NCBI GenBank assembly: GCA_030431255.1
Contig: JAUIJL010000002.1
Span: 698,750-762,749 of the forward strand
Reading direction: 5' to 3'
Length of the DNA: 64,000 nucleotides
Source: Thermoanaerobaculia bacterium
GTDB lineage: Bacteria > Acidobacteriota > Thermoanaerobaculia > Multivoradales > J023
Below are positions 41,500 to 50,401 of this stretch, piece by piece. The notes under the pieces are model-generated. The model was not told where the DNA came from. It saw only the letters and a program-made list of their open reading frames with translations, and ran no database searches. The translations under genes were made by a program, and so were the position numbers. Each line of letters begins with the position of its first letter. Within the stretch, counting starts at the first letter, position 1.

Positions 41500-43538
41500 C
41501 AGCTGTTCCTCCCTTGGAGCACGACGAGATCCACCAGCGCTTCCAAGATCTCCACCGCGTCACATTTCAAGAAGATGAAATCGTCGATCCCGGCTCGGCG
41601 CCACTCCGGCTCCGCGTCTCCAGGCTTGCCCGCCAGGTAGACGCGCCTGGCCCCGATCTCCTTCAAGGCCCGAGCTACCGGAGCCGCGAGCTCTTGGTAG
41701 ACCTCGTCGGAAGCGCAGAGGACCGCCACCTCTGCCCCCGTGGCGCGGAAGGCCGCCGCCAGCTCCTCGGCGTCCCGGGTCGGCTCCGTGGGCTCGGAGT
41801 CAAATCCGGCGACGGCAAAGAAATCCGCGGCAAATTGGGTGCGAGCCCGGGCTTCCGAGGCGGATCCGAGCTGTGCCAAACACACGTTGGGCCGCCGACC
41901 GGCCGCGGCCGCCGCGTCCACTGCCAATCGCAGAGCCTCGAAGCGCTCCGATTCCCGGAAGTCCGCCAAGGCATCACAGCTGGTCGGCTCGGCATCGGCC
42001 CCTGAGCTATCGAGTGAGATGGCGCTATCGAGTGAAATCGGCGTGCCGTCTGCCCAGGCGGCGCGCGCTTCATCGACGGTCGAGACTCCTACGCCGGAAA
42101 CCTTCGCCTCCGCCACGGCGTCGGCCGTCGCTGCCTCGGTACCGGGGCTATCGGCCTCTCCCGGGCGTTGCTCCGTCAAATTCGCATACATGCTGACACC
42201 AACCTTGACGTGCCGACGCTCGGCCAGGTCTCGCCGGCGCTCGGCTACCGTGTCGCCGATCTGCCGCTGGATCTCTCCCGAAAGCAGGGCTGCTTGCACC
42301 CCCCCCGCCTTCTCCAATTGCTGGAATTGCGTCCAGCTCTGCTCCGCCAAACGCTCGGTCAATGCCTCGATGGCCCAGCTTCCCCCCGCGGGATCCGCCA
42401 CCCGTGCGAGGTAGCTCTCTTCCGCCAACACGTGATGACTGTTGATCGCGGCGCGGCGGCCGAAGTCGGATCCGCCACCGGAGAGCTCGTCCCACCGGGC
42501 GGCGACGATGGAGTCGACACCGGCGATGGCGCCGATGAAGACCTGGGCCGAGGAGCGCAGCAGATTGACCCACGGATCGACCCGCGACGGCACCCTGGCG
42601 GACGGCCTGAGGTGGATTTGCTGATCTCGAATCGCGTCCTCGGCACCGGTGGCGGCCAGCACTTTCGCCCACACTTTGCGCCAGGCCCGCAATTTCGCGA
42701 CTTCCAGGAAGAGATCGCCGGACACCGACCAATGGCTCTCCAATCGGCGAGCCAGCTCCGGCGTCTCGAAACCCGCGTCGACCCCTCGGCGCAAGACCTC
42801 GACACCCGCCGCCAGCCCCCACGCCAGCTCCTGGACCGGAGACCCTCCGGCTCGATGGCAGACCGTGGTGTCGATCCGCAAGCTGCGCAAGCCCGGGGCT
42901 TCCGCGCCGCACCACCTCGTCAGCTCGAAGGTGTCCTTCCAGGCCCGCTCCGCCCCTTCCATCAAGAGCCCTTCGCTCGCCAAGCGGCTCAGCGGGTCCG
43001 CGCTCACCGCACCGCGAATGGCCCCCAGGTCCACGGTGCCCGACGCCGCAAAATGGGCCAGAAGACCGGCAGCGGACAAGGGAGCCGTCGATTCCAGCAC
43101 GAGCTCGATGAACGTCGGCTCGACCCCATCCATCAAGCGTGTGAAATCCGACCCGGCACCGAGCTCGACGCCTCCCCGACCAAGTTTTAGATAGACCCTC
43201 TGGGCGCCGAGGGAAAGATCGTGCAAGCAGCGCCGATTCGCCTCGACGGGATCGGCGTCTTCGATGACCACCGCCGGTGACCAGGGCTCACGGGCCCCGG
43301 CTCCGACCACCGGAATTCGAAAGCCGCGGGTGAATGGGGCGGTCCCGGGGAAACCAGAGGCGTCTCCGGCTGCACCTTCGGCGTGGTAGAGCGGATCGGC
43401 GGTCAAGCTTCCCGGCGAGCGGTAGGTCAAGGCACGGTCGAAGTCAGCGCCCTTGAGATCCTTCTCAACCTTGGCGCGCCAAGTCTCGGGCGTGACGGGG
43501 GGAAAGTCGTCTGAGGGACGAAAGGGTTCTCGAGTCAC
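41499..43538 (-). CDS. mutA: Methylmalonyl-CoA mutase, small subunit
   Basis: 679 aa from a GTG at 43538 with GGAAGA upstream; the frame runs 64 codons further up but that part is not protein-like. Contains the mutase barrel in degenerate form ([60 protein letters not shown]) and a C-terminal B12-like domain without DxHxxG, as expected for the non-catalytic partner of heterodimeric mutases (MutA/MutB). An Ala/Ser/Glu-rich linker joins the two. First gene of mutA-mutB-meaB. Confidence 0.92.
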   Translation of the reverse strand: MTREPFRPSDDFPPVTPETWRAKVEKDLKGADFDRALTYRSPGSLTADPLYHAEGAAGDASGFPGTAPFTRGFRIPVVGAGAREPWSPAVVIEDADPVEANRRCLHDLSLGAQRVYLKLGRGGVELGAGSDFTRLMDGVEPTFIELVLESTAPLSAAGLLAHFAASGTVDLGAIRGAVSADPLSRLASEGLLMEGAERAWKDTFELTRWCGAEAPGLRSLRIDTTVCHRAGGSPVQELAWGLAAGVEVLRRGVDAGFETPELARRLESHWSVSGDLFLEVAKLRAWRKVWAKVLAATGAEDAIRDQQIHLRPSARVPSRVDPWVNLLRSSAQVFIGAIAGVDSIVAARWDELSGGGSDFGRRAAINSHHVLAEESYLARVADPAGGSWAIEALTERLAEQSWTQFQQLEKAGGVQAALLSGEIQRQIGDTVAERRRDLAERRHVKVGVSMYANLTEQRPGEADSPGTEAATADAVAEAKVSGVGVSTVDEARAAWADGTPISLDSAISLDSSGADAEPTSCDALADFRESERFEALRLAVDAAAAAGRRPNVCLAQLGSASEARARTQFAADFFAVAGFDSEPTEPTRDAEELAAAFRATGAEVAVLCASDEVYQELAAPVARALKEIGARRVYLAGKPGDAEPEWRRAGIDDFIFLKCDAVEILEALVDLVVLQGRNS

Positions 43539-43712
43539 GAAAAATCTTCCCTGGGATGGATTCGGTCGGTGGCACGCGACGAACGAACGGGACATCGCGG
43601 ACCCAATGTGGTCCTTCAAGCTTATCGAAGCCGGATCCTTTCGGACAGCTGGTGCAGAGAGATACCCGACAGAACGGCGAGAGAGGACACCGTGTCCGTG
43701 ATATCCTTTCAT

Positions 43713-43725
43713 GAGAATCATTTTC
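43713..43725. promoter_or_regulatory. Fur-box-like 6-1-6 inverted repeat
   Basis: GAGAAT-C-ATTTTC matches the GATAAT-n-ATTATC Fur core at all but two positions. It lies in the divergent gap between mutA and the zinc-finger repeat gene, ~70 nt before the latter. A single chance match cannot be excluded. Confidence 0.3.
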
Positions 43726-43793
43726 GTCATCCGCTGTGATCTTCAACATGCAAGAGCTCTCACATTTAGAGGTCAACACCGAGGTCAAGGAAC

Positions 43794-45392
43794 GTGTCCA
43801 ACAACGTGTCAAACAACGTGTCGAGCTCAGCTCCCGACCAAGCGGGCAACGTCCTTTGCTCCGCCCATCGACAGCCCTACAATCCCGCCACCCATCGGGG
43901 ATGTCCGCAGTGTTATCGAGAGGCCGCGGCTCGAGCGGCGGCCGCCCAGGCCACCTCAACGCCGACGCCCTCGGCGGACCAAGCCGGTCCTCAGCCGAGC
44001 GCCCAATGCGCCCGACACGGATTACCTTACAACCCCACCACCCACCGGGGATGCGCTCGTTGTTATCAGGAAGCCGCAGCTCGTCGACAGGCACAGCAAG
44101 CTCAGGCCCAAGCTCAAGCTCAGGCGGCTCAAGGCCCACCGCCTCAGGCCGGCGCCGCACCCTCGCCGGCGACTCCCAACCCCGCGGCGCAAGCGACCTG
44201 CCCCCGACACGGCCTACCCTACAATCCCACCACCCACCGGGGCTGCGCCCGCTGCTACCAAGAAGCCGCGGCGCGTCGGCAAGCGCAACAAGCCCAAGCC
44301 CAACAAGCCCAAGCCCAACAAGCCCAAGCCCAACAAGCCCAAGCACAGCAGACCCACGCTCAGCCAGCTCAATCGGCGTCACCCCAACAGCCTCAAGCCT
44401 CGACGCCCGCGAGCCCGCAGGCCCAGGCGACCTGCCCTCGACACGGCCTACCTTTCAATCCCGCTACCCACCGAGGTTGTGCCCGTTGTTATCAGGAGGC
44501 CGCGGCTCGACGCCAAGCGGCTCAAGCATCTGGAGCTCAGCCCTCGGCGCCTCCGGCGACGACACCCGGTGGACCTCCGGCATCGACGGCGGCACCCACG
44601 CCCCAGGTCGCGACTGGCGTGCCGGCTGCCAACCCGGCACCTCAGGCGACATGTCCCCGTCACGGCCTCGCTTACAATCCGACGACCCATCGGGGCTGTG
44701 CGCGTTGCTATCAGGAGGCCGCGGCACGGCGAGCCGCACAAACCACAAGCACCACCGCTCCGGCAGTCGGGGCGACACCCTCGGTTCCAACGACCTCGGT
44801 TCCGGCAGCCGCGATTCCGACAGCCGCGGCTTCTAGCCATACGCAACCCAGCCCCCCACTGCCCCCCGTGCCCGCCGCCACGGGAAGCCGACCTTCCCCA
44901 CCGGCACCTGCCGTTTCGGCTATCCCGTCCCCTGCGACGGGCACCGACCCGTTGTCGGGCACAGAGACCTACACTTTCGCAGACACTCCGGCCGCTACCC
45001 GGACCGAGGATGTCTATTCAGGAGCAGATCCGTCTGAGCCGGCGCCAACCACCAAGCCGGCCCCGACCTCTTCACAAACGCCGCAAGGGGCCGCCCCACC
45101 AACTGCAGGACCTCATCCGTCGGCGGCGAGCTCGGCATTGCCGCCCATGGGGCCGCCCTCCACGGAGGCGGCCGGGCCCGCGCTCTTCTTGGCGCTCGGG
45201 CTCATCTTCTTCACCGGCTCGGCGATCTACCTGGCCCACAAAGCGGCCTACGACGCCACCCAAGAAGCCTTTGAGGCTTTCCGAGATGGGGATCCCGAGG
45301 CTTTCGAGGCCTTCGAAGAAGCCTTCGGAGAGCTCGACGAAGATGAAGACGAAGAGGACTACGACGACTACGAGGACTATGACGGGGAGTAG
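43794..45392 (+). CDS. Novel membrane protein with five CxxH-x11-CxxC zinc-finger-like repeats
   Basis: 532 aa, GTG start just after AAGGA. Five near-identical 25-residue modules (residues 22-46, 72-97, 136-161, 214-239, 287-312) follow C-x-x-H-x11-C-x-x-C-Y-x-E-A-A-A-R, with invariant Tyr-Asn-Pro and Thr-His-Arg-Gly-Cys inside. Linkers are Gln/Ala- or Pro/Ser/Thr/Ala-rich. A single transmembrane helix follows (~463-481, ALFLALGLIFFTGSAIYLA), then EAFEAF repeats and a strongly acidic tail (residues 512-532). Four metal ligands per module suggest one zinc each. I recognise no named family. The CxxH opening recalls half of the B-box domain found in the convergent neighbour. Other frames across this gene are Arg/Pro-rich artefacts. 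Confidence 0.85.
   Translation: MSNNVSNNVSSSAPDQAGNVLCSAHRQPYNPATHRGCPQCYREAAARAAAAQATSTPTPSADQAGPQPSAQCARHGLPYNPTTHRGCARCYQEAAARRQAQQAQAQAQAQAAQGPPPQAGAAPSPATPNPAAQATCPRHGLPYNPTTHRGCARCYQEAAARRQAQQAQAQQAQAQQAQAQQAQAQQTHAQPAQSASPQQPQASTPASPQAQATCPRHGLPFNPATHRGCARCYQEAAARRQAAQASGAQPSAPPATTPGGPPASTAAPTPQVATGVPAANPAPQATCPRHGLAYNPTTHRGCARCYQEAAARRAAQTTSTTAPAVGATPSVPTTSVPAAAIPTAAASSHTQPSPPLPPVPAATGSRPSPPAPAVSAIPSPATGTDPLSGTETYTFADTPAATRTEDVYSGADPSEPAPTTKPAPTSSQTPQGAAPPTAGPHPSAASSALPPMGPPSTEAAGPALFLALGLIFFTGSAIYLAHKAAYDATQEAFEAFRDGDPEAFEAFEEAFGELDEDEDEEDYDDYEDYDGE
44286..44345. repeat. 15-bp minisatellite inside the zinc-finger repeat gene
   Basis: caacaagcccaagcc repeated four times in tandem, encoding a Gln/Ala linker (AQAQQ). 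In frame, so slippage only changes linker length. Confidence 0.95.
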
Positions 45393-45467
45393 AGACCCCA
45401 ACCCTAAGGGCGTCCGCCCTGAGCCGGCTGCTCGAGAGCGCCGGCCCGCGGAGAACCGCTCAAACAC

Positions 45468-46358
45468 TCAGCTCAGGTATAGCTGGTCGAAATAGGCCTC
45501 ATGCTTGCGGAATAGAAGACCGGATAGATGGGCCACCATAAAGATGAAGTAGAGCTCGAGCAGCAGCGAGCACATGAATCCCAAAATCGGGATATACGCC
45601 AAAACGGCCTGGGATAGGAAGATGGCTCCGCGCAGGAAAAAAATCAGGTTGGAAAATCGAATGGCATCACCGAAGGTCTGACGGAATCCTCTCAGGTGTA
45701 GATGCAGCATGAACAAATGCCAGGACGAATAGCTCGCCACCACACCGTAGCCGATGATCTGGAAGCCGGTACCCACCCAAAGCACCGTGGCGAAGAGCAA
45801 AGCGGCCGGCAAGCTCGGCTCAAATCCCACAAAACCGGATAAGAGCCCAACCCCCAAGAACATCCCAATCATCACCTGGAAGCTGCCTTCGAGCACCAGC
45901 CAAGCGAGCAAATCCTTCATCAGCTCCGACCAATCGGTGAAGTCCGGCCAGTTGTCCAGCTCGTTCTCTCCTCGAATCGTGGCCCGGACGATGTGAAATT
46001 GCAGAGCCGCGATCAGAGCTGAAACCAGAATCGTCACCTTCAATCTAAGGATGAAGAAGGGCACGAAGTTGGCCCCGAATTTGATCACGAACGCGGCGAC
46101 CAAGATGTAGAGGCCGGTACCTCGAAACGGAAAGACCAGGGCATCCTTTAAGGTGTAAGGGGCGGTTTGAACGCGCGTTTTTTCCCGCGCTTGGCGGGTC
46201 GCCGGCTGGTGGTCCTCTAGGGGCAAGGCCCGCTCACCACAATGGCGACACAGGAGCAGGCGATAGCTCTCCTCGATGCAATCTTCGCACAAGAGACGTT
46301 CGCAGCCGTCACAGCGAAATCCGGCAGCAACTTGGGCATGTTCAGCGCAGGGCCTCAT
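45468..46358 (-). CDS. B-box-type zinc-finger multi-pass membrane protein
   Basis: 296 aa from an ATG at 46358 with GGAG 8 nt upstream (earlier TTG less likely). Residues 1-45 hold C-x2-H (CAEH), C-x2-C (CDGC), C-x2-C (CEDC) and C-x2-C (CRHC): a B-box-like double zinc site on the cytoplasmic N-terminus. After a basic linker come about five or six hydrophobic segments (GLYILVAAFVIKFGANFVPFF, VTILVSALIAALQF, FLGVGLLSGFVGF, LLFATVLWVGTGFQIIG and others). Such B-box-plus-membrane-domain proteins recur in Acidobacteriota and Myxococcota with no known function. Converges with the zinc-finger repeat gene. Confidence 0.75.
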   Translation of the reverse strand: MRPCAEHAQVAAGFRCDGCERLLCEDCIEESYRLLLCRHCGERALPLEDHQPATRQAREKTRVQTAPYTLKDALVFPFRGTGLYILVAAFVIKFGANFVPFFILRLKVTILVSALIAALQFHIVRATIRGENELDNWPDFTDWSELMKDLLAWLVLEGSFQVMIGMFLGVGLLSGFVGFEPSLPAALLFATVLWVGTGFQIIGYGVVASYSSWHLFMLHLHLRGFRQTFGDAIRFSNLIFFLRGAIFLSQAVLAYIPILGFMCSLLLELYFIFMVAHLSGLLFRKHEAYFDQLYLS

Positions 46359-46893
46359 GGGGCGCTCTCCGGTCGATCCGGGAATTCCGTGCAAGCACGA
46401 GGTCGGTTGGTTCTTCGAACAAACGCGCAGAGCATAATGTCATGCATTTACCCGACAAACAACCATCATTCATCTGCAAAACTGCATCGTTTAGCCCTTT
46501 CTGAAAGAAAAACTACGACTTCCCATCATGATCACTTCTCCGTCGCCTTCGATCTCCGCTCCGACAAAGCCGCCGCCAACGAAGCCGGAGCCTGCTGCAG
46601 CGTCTCGTGAGCTACCGCGCCGACACCGGATAACCCCCACATGCTGGGGTCTGAACCAGCGGGTATGCCACATCCTGTACCCGACACCCATCGGAGCTTT
46701 GACTCGATAGACACCCTCTGTTACCTTCTTGGCAACGTCGTACTTCTGTGAGAGGACTCGCGCACCGATTGCTCACTCGCGGGACTTTCAGCGATTCTCC
46801 CGATCCGATCGTTCAGCCCTTTGTCGTCGCTAAGCCTTCGTTTTGGTCCGGCGTCGATGTCTCGTGCCTCACCCCCAGATCTCCCTTGAGCTT
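46359..46893. other. Intergenic region without recognisable gene
   Basis: About 535 bases, more AT-rich than the surroundings, between divergent genes. I see no coding pattern, tRNA-like fold or terminator. It presumably carries promoters for the flanking genes. The downstream frame extends in from 46843, but its first 17 codons do not look conserved. Confidence 0.6.
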
Positions 46894-48054
46894 ATGCATC
46901 AACCTCTGAAAGAACAGCCCTGGCTCGAAGTCCTCGAGCGCAAGGTGGACCTTGCTCGCTTGGAGATCCTCGAGCTCCACGTGCCCCAAGTCGAGCCGTT
47001 TCGCTCTGCAATTGCCGTCCGCAACGAGCGGCAGGCGCTCTTTGTGCGATGGTGGAATCAGCACGGAGAATGGGGCATAGGAGAATGCTCCTGCCGTCCT
47101 GACCCGTTCTTTTCCGGCGAGTTCGTCAGCGGCGCGCGGTCGATCTTGAAGGACTACGTCTTACCGCTCCTGCCCAAGAAGGGCACGGTCGGACAGGTGG
47201 TCGAGGCCCTGGGCAGGATTCGCGGTTGGCCCTTCACCACCTCCGCGGTGCTCGACGCCCTCTTTGACCTGGGCCGACGCCAAGGCTTGCCCGACCCCTT
47301 GGACCTGTGGCCGGGTCAACGGATCGATCACATCCCGGTCGGCATTTCCCTCGGTCTATTCGACCGGCCGGAGCAGGCGGTGGAGCGCGTCGACCGTGCC
47401 GTCGCGGACGGCTATCGACGGGTCAAGCTCAAGATCGCACCGAGCATGAGCCGCGACACCTTGGACGCCATTCGGCAGGCCCACCCCGATCTTCACATCG
47501 GCCTGGATGCCAACGGCTCCTGCACGGCAAGCGATATGGATTTTCTGGTCGGGCTCGCCGAGCTGAAACCCAGCGCGGTGGAGCAACCTTTCGCTCCCCG
47601 CCGTCTCGATCTCTGTTTACGGCTCAAGAAGCTGCGGCCGGACCTGAGGATTTGCCTGGACGAGTCCTTGGACGATATCGGCACATTGATCTCCGCCTTC
47701 GAGCTCGGGGCTTTGGACGAGGTCAACATCAAACCCGGCCGAATCGGAGGCTCGTTTCAGGTCTGCGACTTTCTCGACTTCTGTGCCCGAAGCTCCCTAC
47801 CGGCGTGGGTCGGCGGCATGTTCGAAACCGGGGTCGGTCGGCTGGCCAATCTGCGGGTCGCCGCCCGCTTACCCTCGGCCGAAGCCCACGATTTGTCACC
47901 ATCCAGCCGCTACTTCACCTGCGATGTGTCGCGGCAGCCCATTTCTATGGCCGCCAACGGCACCATCGACCTCAGCGACGACTCCCCTGTGGATCTGGAC
48001 CTCGAAACCATGGCAGAGCTCACCGTGGATCGGCTCGAGCTCCAAGCCGCCTGA
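46894..48054 (+). CDS. Enolase-superfamily enzyme: dipeptide epimerase or N-acylamino-acid racemase
   Basis: About 386 aa (ATG at 46894; a TTG at 46843 is also in frame; no clear ribosome site). Muconate-lactonising subgroup catalytic set is complete: K-x-K (Lys178, Lys180), metal ligands Asp205, Glu230 and Asp256, and Lys280 in NIKPG, with GGMFETGVGR near the end. Those residues support proton transfer at an alpha carbon; candidates are L-Ala-D/L-Glu or other dipeptide epimerase, N-succinylamino-acid racemase, or o-succinylbenzoate synthase. The next gene, a D-aminoacylase homologue 13 nt downstream, favours racemisation of N-acyl amino acids or murein/D-peptide use. Confidence 0.85.
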   Translation: MHQPLKEQPWLEVLERKVDLARLEILELHVPQVEPFRSAIAVRNERQALFVRWWNQHGEWGIGECSCRPDPFFSGEFVSGARSILKDYVLPLLPKKGTVGQVVEALGRIRGWPFTTSAVLDALFDLGRRQGLPDPLDLWPGQRIDHIPVGISLGLFDRPEQAVERVDRAVADGYRRVKLKIAPSMSRDTLDAIRQAHPDLHIGLDANGSCTASDMDFLVGLAELKPSAVEQPFAPRRLDLCLRLKKLRPDLRICLDESLDDIGTLISAFELGALDEVNIKPGRIGGSFQVCDFLDFCARSSLPAWVGGMFETGVGRLANLRVAARLPSAEAHDLSPSSRYFTCDVSRQPISMAANGTIDLSDDSPVDLDLETMAELTVDRLELQAA

Positions 48055-48067
48055 GAAGGACTGCCAC

Positions 48068-49633
48068 GTGCTCGATTATTTGATCACCAATGCCGAAGTC
48101 TACGACGGTCTCGACGTGGAGCCTCAATTCACCAGCGTCGGCATTCAGGGAGACCGCATCGTGCACATCGGCGATGCCCCGGTGGGCGGCGCCCGCCAAA
48201 CCTTGGACGCCTACGGCATGGTCCTGTGTCCAGGTTTTATTGACACCCACGCGTCCACCGGCCTGGGTTATATGCTGCCCAACGCCGCCGACAACAAGCT
48301 CTTCCAAGGGGTGACCACCGAGATCATCGGCAATTGCGGCACCAGCTCCGGCCCGATCGGCAACCTGCTGGTTCCCACCATGGAGAAGCTGGCGGAGGAG
48401 ATCGGCTTCCGATTCACCTGGCGAGGCCTCGGCGATTGGCTATCGCAAGTGGAGGCTTACGGCCTGCAATTCAATATCGGCACCTTTGTCGGCCATTCCA
48501 CCCTGAGAGCCGGAACCTGCCGCGACGCCCAGCAGGTCACCCAAACCGAGATTCAGCAGATGCTCCAGATGCTGGACCAAGCCTGTGCCGAAGGTGCCCT
48601 CGGCATCTCCACCGGGCTCGTCTACGCCCCGGGCTCCTTCGCGACCACCGAGGAGATCATCGCCCTGGCCAAAGTGGCGGCACGCCACGGCGGTCTTTAC
48701 GTCAGCCATATCCGCGACGAGCGCCAGCATCTCGAGCAAAGCATCGACGAAACGGTCCGCATCGGTACCGAGGCCCGGCTGCCGATTCTGGTCAGCCACC
48801 TCAAGGCCGCTGAAAAGCCCAACTGGGGCAAGATTCCAGACATCATCCGCAAGATCGAGCTGGCGCGCAGCCAAGGCCTCGACATCAACTTCGAGGTCTA
48901 CCCCTACGCCGCCGTGTCCACCAAGCTGCGCACCTTCATTCCCAAGGAATGCATGGCCGACGGCTTACCCGGCCTAAAGCTGCGCCTGGAACGGGACGAT
49001 TGGCGAAAATATTGCGTCGACTGGCTCGCCTACCGCGGCACCGATTTCAACAGCATGGTGCTGATCACCGACAGCTTGCCGGGCCATCAGGTCCGGGGCA
49101 GGAGCATCGGTGAGATCGCCTCGGGGCTGCAAAGAGAGCCCGGCCATTTGGTGGTCGACCTCCTGCTTTCAGATCCGGATGCCTGGCTCGTCTACCATTG
49201 CTTGTCCCAAGACGACGTCGACGCCGCGGTGTTGTGCAATGAGTCGATCATCTGCTCCGATTCCTGGAGCCATCCGGTCAATGCCCCGAACCAAATTGGC
49301 AACCCGCACCCGCGGACGTTCGGGGCCTTCAGCCGATTCCTCGAACGCTACGCCCTCGAAGGGCTGATCCCGTTCGGCCATGCGATTCGCAAGATCACCT
49401 CCTACCCCGCGGATATGCTCGGGCTGAAAGACCGCGGGCGCATCCTCGAAGGTAGCCGCGCGGATCTCGTATTGTTGAATCCCAACGAGGTTAAAGAGAA
49501 CGCCACTTTTGCCGACCCTCGCCAACTCAGCTCCGGCACGGTGAAGGTATGGGTCAACGGCCAGATCGTCCTTGAGGACGGACACATCACCGAGGCCAAA
49601 CCGGGGCAGGTCTTGCGCCGGGCAGCAGGGTAA
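48068..49633 (+). CDS. D-aminoacylase/N-acyl-D-amino-acid amidohydrolase homologue
   Basis: 521 aa, GTG start with AAGGA 7 nt upstream. Amidohydrolase fold: CPGFIDTH (His61), FQGVTTEIIGNCGTSSGP (Cys90), GALGISTGLVYAPGSF, YVSHIRDE (His214), LVSHLKA (His244) and CSDSWSHPV (Asp398), the ligands and catalytic Asp of D-aminoacylase. The usual H-x-H metal pair after beta-strand 1 reads H-A-S: the second His is Ser63, and the following Asp is lost too. This probably weakens or removes the second metal site; the tight site (Cys, His, His) is intact. Likely deacylates N-acyl-D-amino acids in tandem with the racemase upstream. Confidence 0.85.
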   Translation: MLDYLITNAEVYDGLDVEPQFTSVGIQGDRIVHIGDAPVGGARQTLDAYGMVLCPGFIDTHASTGLGYMLPNAADNKLFQGVTTEIIGNCGTSSGPIGNLLVPTMEKLAEEIGFRFTWRGLGDWLSQVEAYGLQFNIGTFVGHSTLRAGTCRDAQQVTQTEIQQMLQMLDQACAEGALGISTGLVYAPGSFATTEEIIALAKVAARHGGLYVSHIRDERQHLEQSIDETVRIGTEARLPILVSHLKAAEKPNWGKIPDIIRKIELARSQGLDINFEVYPYAAVSTKLRTFIPKECMADGLPGLKLRLERDDWRKYCVDWLAYRGTDFNSMVLITDSLPGHQVRGRSIGEIASGLQREPGHLVVDLLLSDPDAWLVYHCLSQDDVDAAVLCNESIICSDSWSHPVNAPNQIGNPHPRTFGAFSRFLERYALEGLIPFGHAIRKITSYPADMLGLKDRGRILEGSRADLVLLNPNEVKENATFADPRQLSSGTVKVWVNGQIVLEDGHITEAKPGQVLRRAAG

Positions 49634-49709
49634 GACGAACGGCACCGGCTCGATCACCCACGGGCCTTTCACTCTCTAGCAACTCGGGATAGAATTCGGA
49701 GGTACGGTC

Positions 49710-50291
49710 ATGTCCGCGGAGCGTCCACCCATCTTGCGTGACGCCGGTGAGCAGGACGCAGCGGCCATCGCTGAGATCTACAATCAAAGCATCGCGGCCG
49801 GCGACGCCACTATGGACGGCGTCGACAAAACTGCACAAGATATTCGGTCCTGGCTGGCGGCCTTCTCAAAGCGCGAAACCATCTTGGTTTTCGAGCAACC
49901 GCAGCACGAGCAGCCGCCCGAGTCTGCTTCCCCAGGAAGTGGAAAGATTGTCGGCTGGGGCATCATCAAGCGGTACAGTGATCGACACGGTTATCGGTTC
50001 GCGTGCGAAACCGCCGTTTACTTGCGTCGCGATCAAGTTGGGCGCGGTTTGGGCACGCGCATGAAACATGCGTTGATCGACCGCTGCAAGTTGTATGGAT
50101 ACCATCATCTGGTGGCAAAGATTTTCGCCGACAACAAAGCCAGCATCGGCTACAACCTGAAGCTCGGTTACGAGCAGGTCGGCGTTCAACGGGAAATCGG
50201 CTGGAAAAACGGCCAGTGGAAGGACGTCGCGATTCTCCAGCTGATTCTCGACGACATTGCTCCGGGAATACCCGAAGATCTCGCCGATTGA
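49710..50291 (+). CDS. GNAT acetyltransferase, phosphinothricin-acetyltransferase-like
   Basis: 193 aa. N-terminal ILRDAGEQDAAAIAEIYNQSI and the acetyl-CoA motif A VYLRRDQVGRGLGTRM (R/Q-x-x-G-x-G/A), then NKASIGYNLKLGYEQVGVQREIGWKNGQWKD (in parts), which matches the Pat/YncA group that N-acetylates amino acids and phosphinothricin. A loop with Gln/Glu/Pro (~residues 63-77) is longer than usual. The substrate is not predictable. A probable terminator follows. Confidence 0.85.
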   Translation: MSAERPPILRDAGEQDAAAIAEIYNQSIAAGDATMDGVDKTAQDIRSWLAAFSKRETILVFEQPQHEQPPESASPGSGKIVGWGIIKRYSDRHGYRFACETAVYLRRDQVGRGLGTRMKHALIDRCKLYGYHHLVAKIFADNKASIGYNLKLGYEQVGVQREIGWKNGQWKDVAILQLILDDIAPGIPEDLAD

Positions 50292-50345
50292 CTCGCGGCC
50301 GGGTAGGCGAGGTCGGCAAGCTTTTTAGTCTGAGAAACATCACTT

Positions 50346-50372
50346 GGCCGCAGGCTCTGCGCCCGGCCTTTT
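50346..50372 (+). terminator. Probable terminator between GNAT and cupin genes
   Basis: GGCCG (50346-50350) pairs with CGGCC (50364-50368), with a small CAG/CTG inner stem, followed by TTTTC. The stem is short and interrupted. Confidence 0.4.
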
Positions 50373-50401
50373 CATTTCCTCCCTAAAAAGGAGAGTGCTT
50401 C

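Noticed and set aside
43539..43730. N-terminal extension of mutA
   Set aside because: The extra 64 residues are not conserved-looking, and the GTG at 43538 has the better ribosome site.
43539..43793. Cobalamin riboswitch before the mutase operon
   Set aside because: No B12-box-like sequence or long structured leader is visible, and the mutA start is too close to the divergent gene.
43711..45495. 594-codon Arg/Pro-rich frame and a third Ser/Gly-rich frame (43736-44836)
   Set aside because: Both are alternate frames of the zinc-module gene; the repeats create open frames in all three registers. Only the 43794 frame has Cys/His modules, a membrane helix and an acidic tail.
46395..46842. Short frames in the gap
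   Set aside because: No ribosome sites, no domains; overlapping frames on both strands of equal quality.
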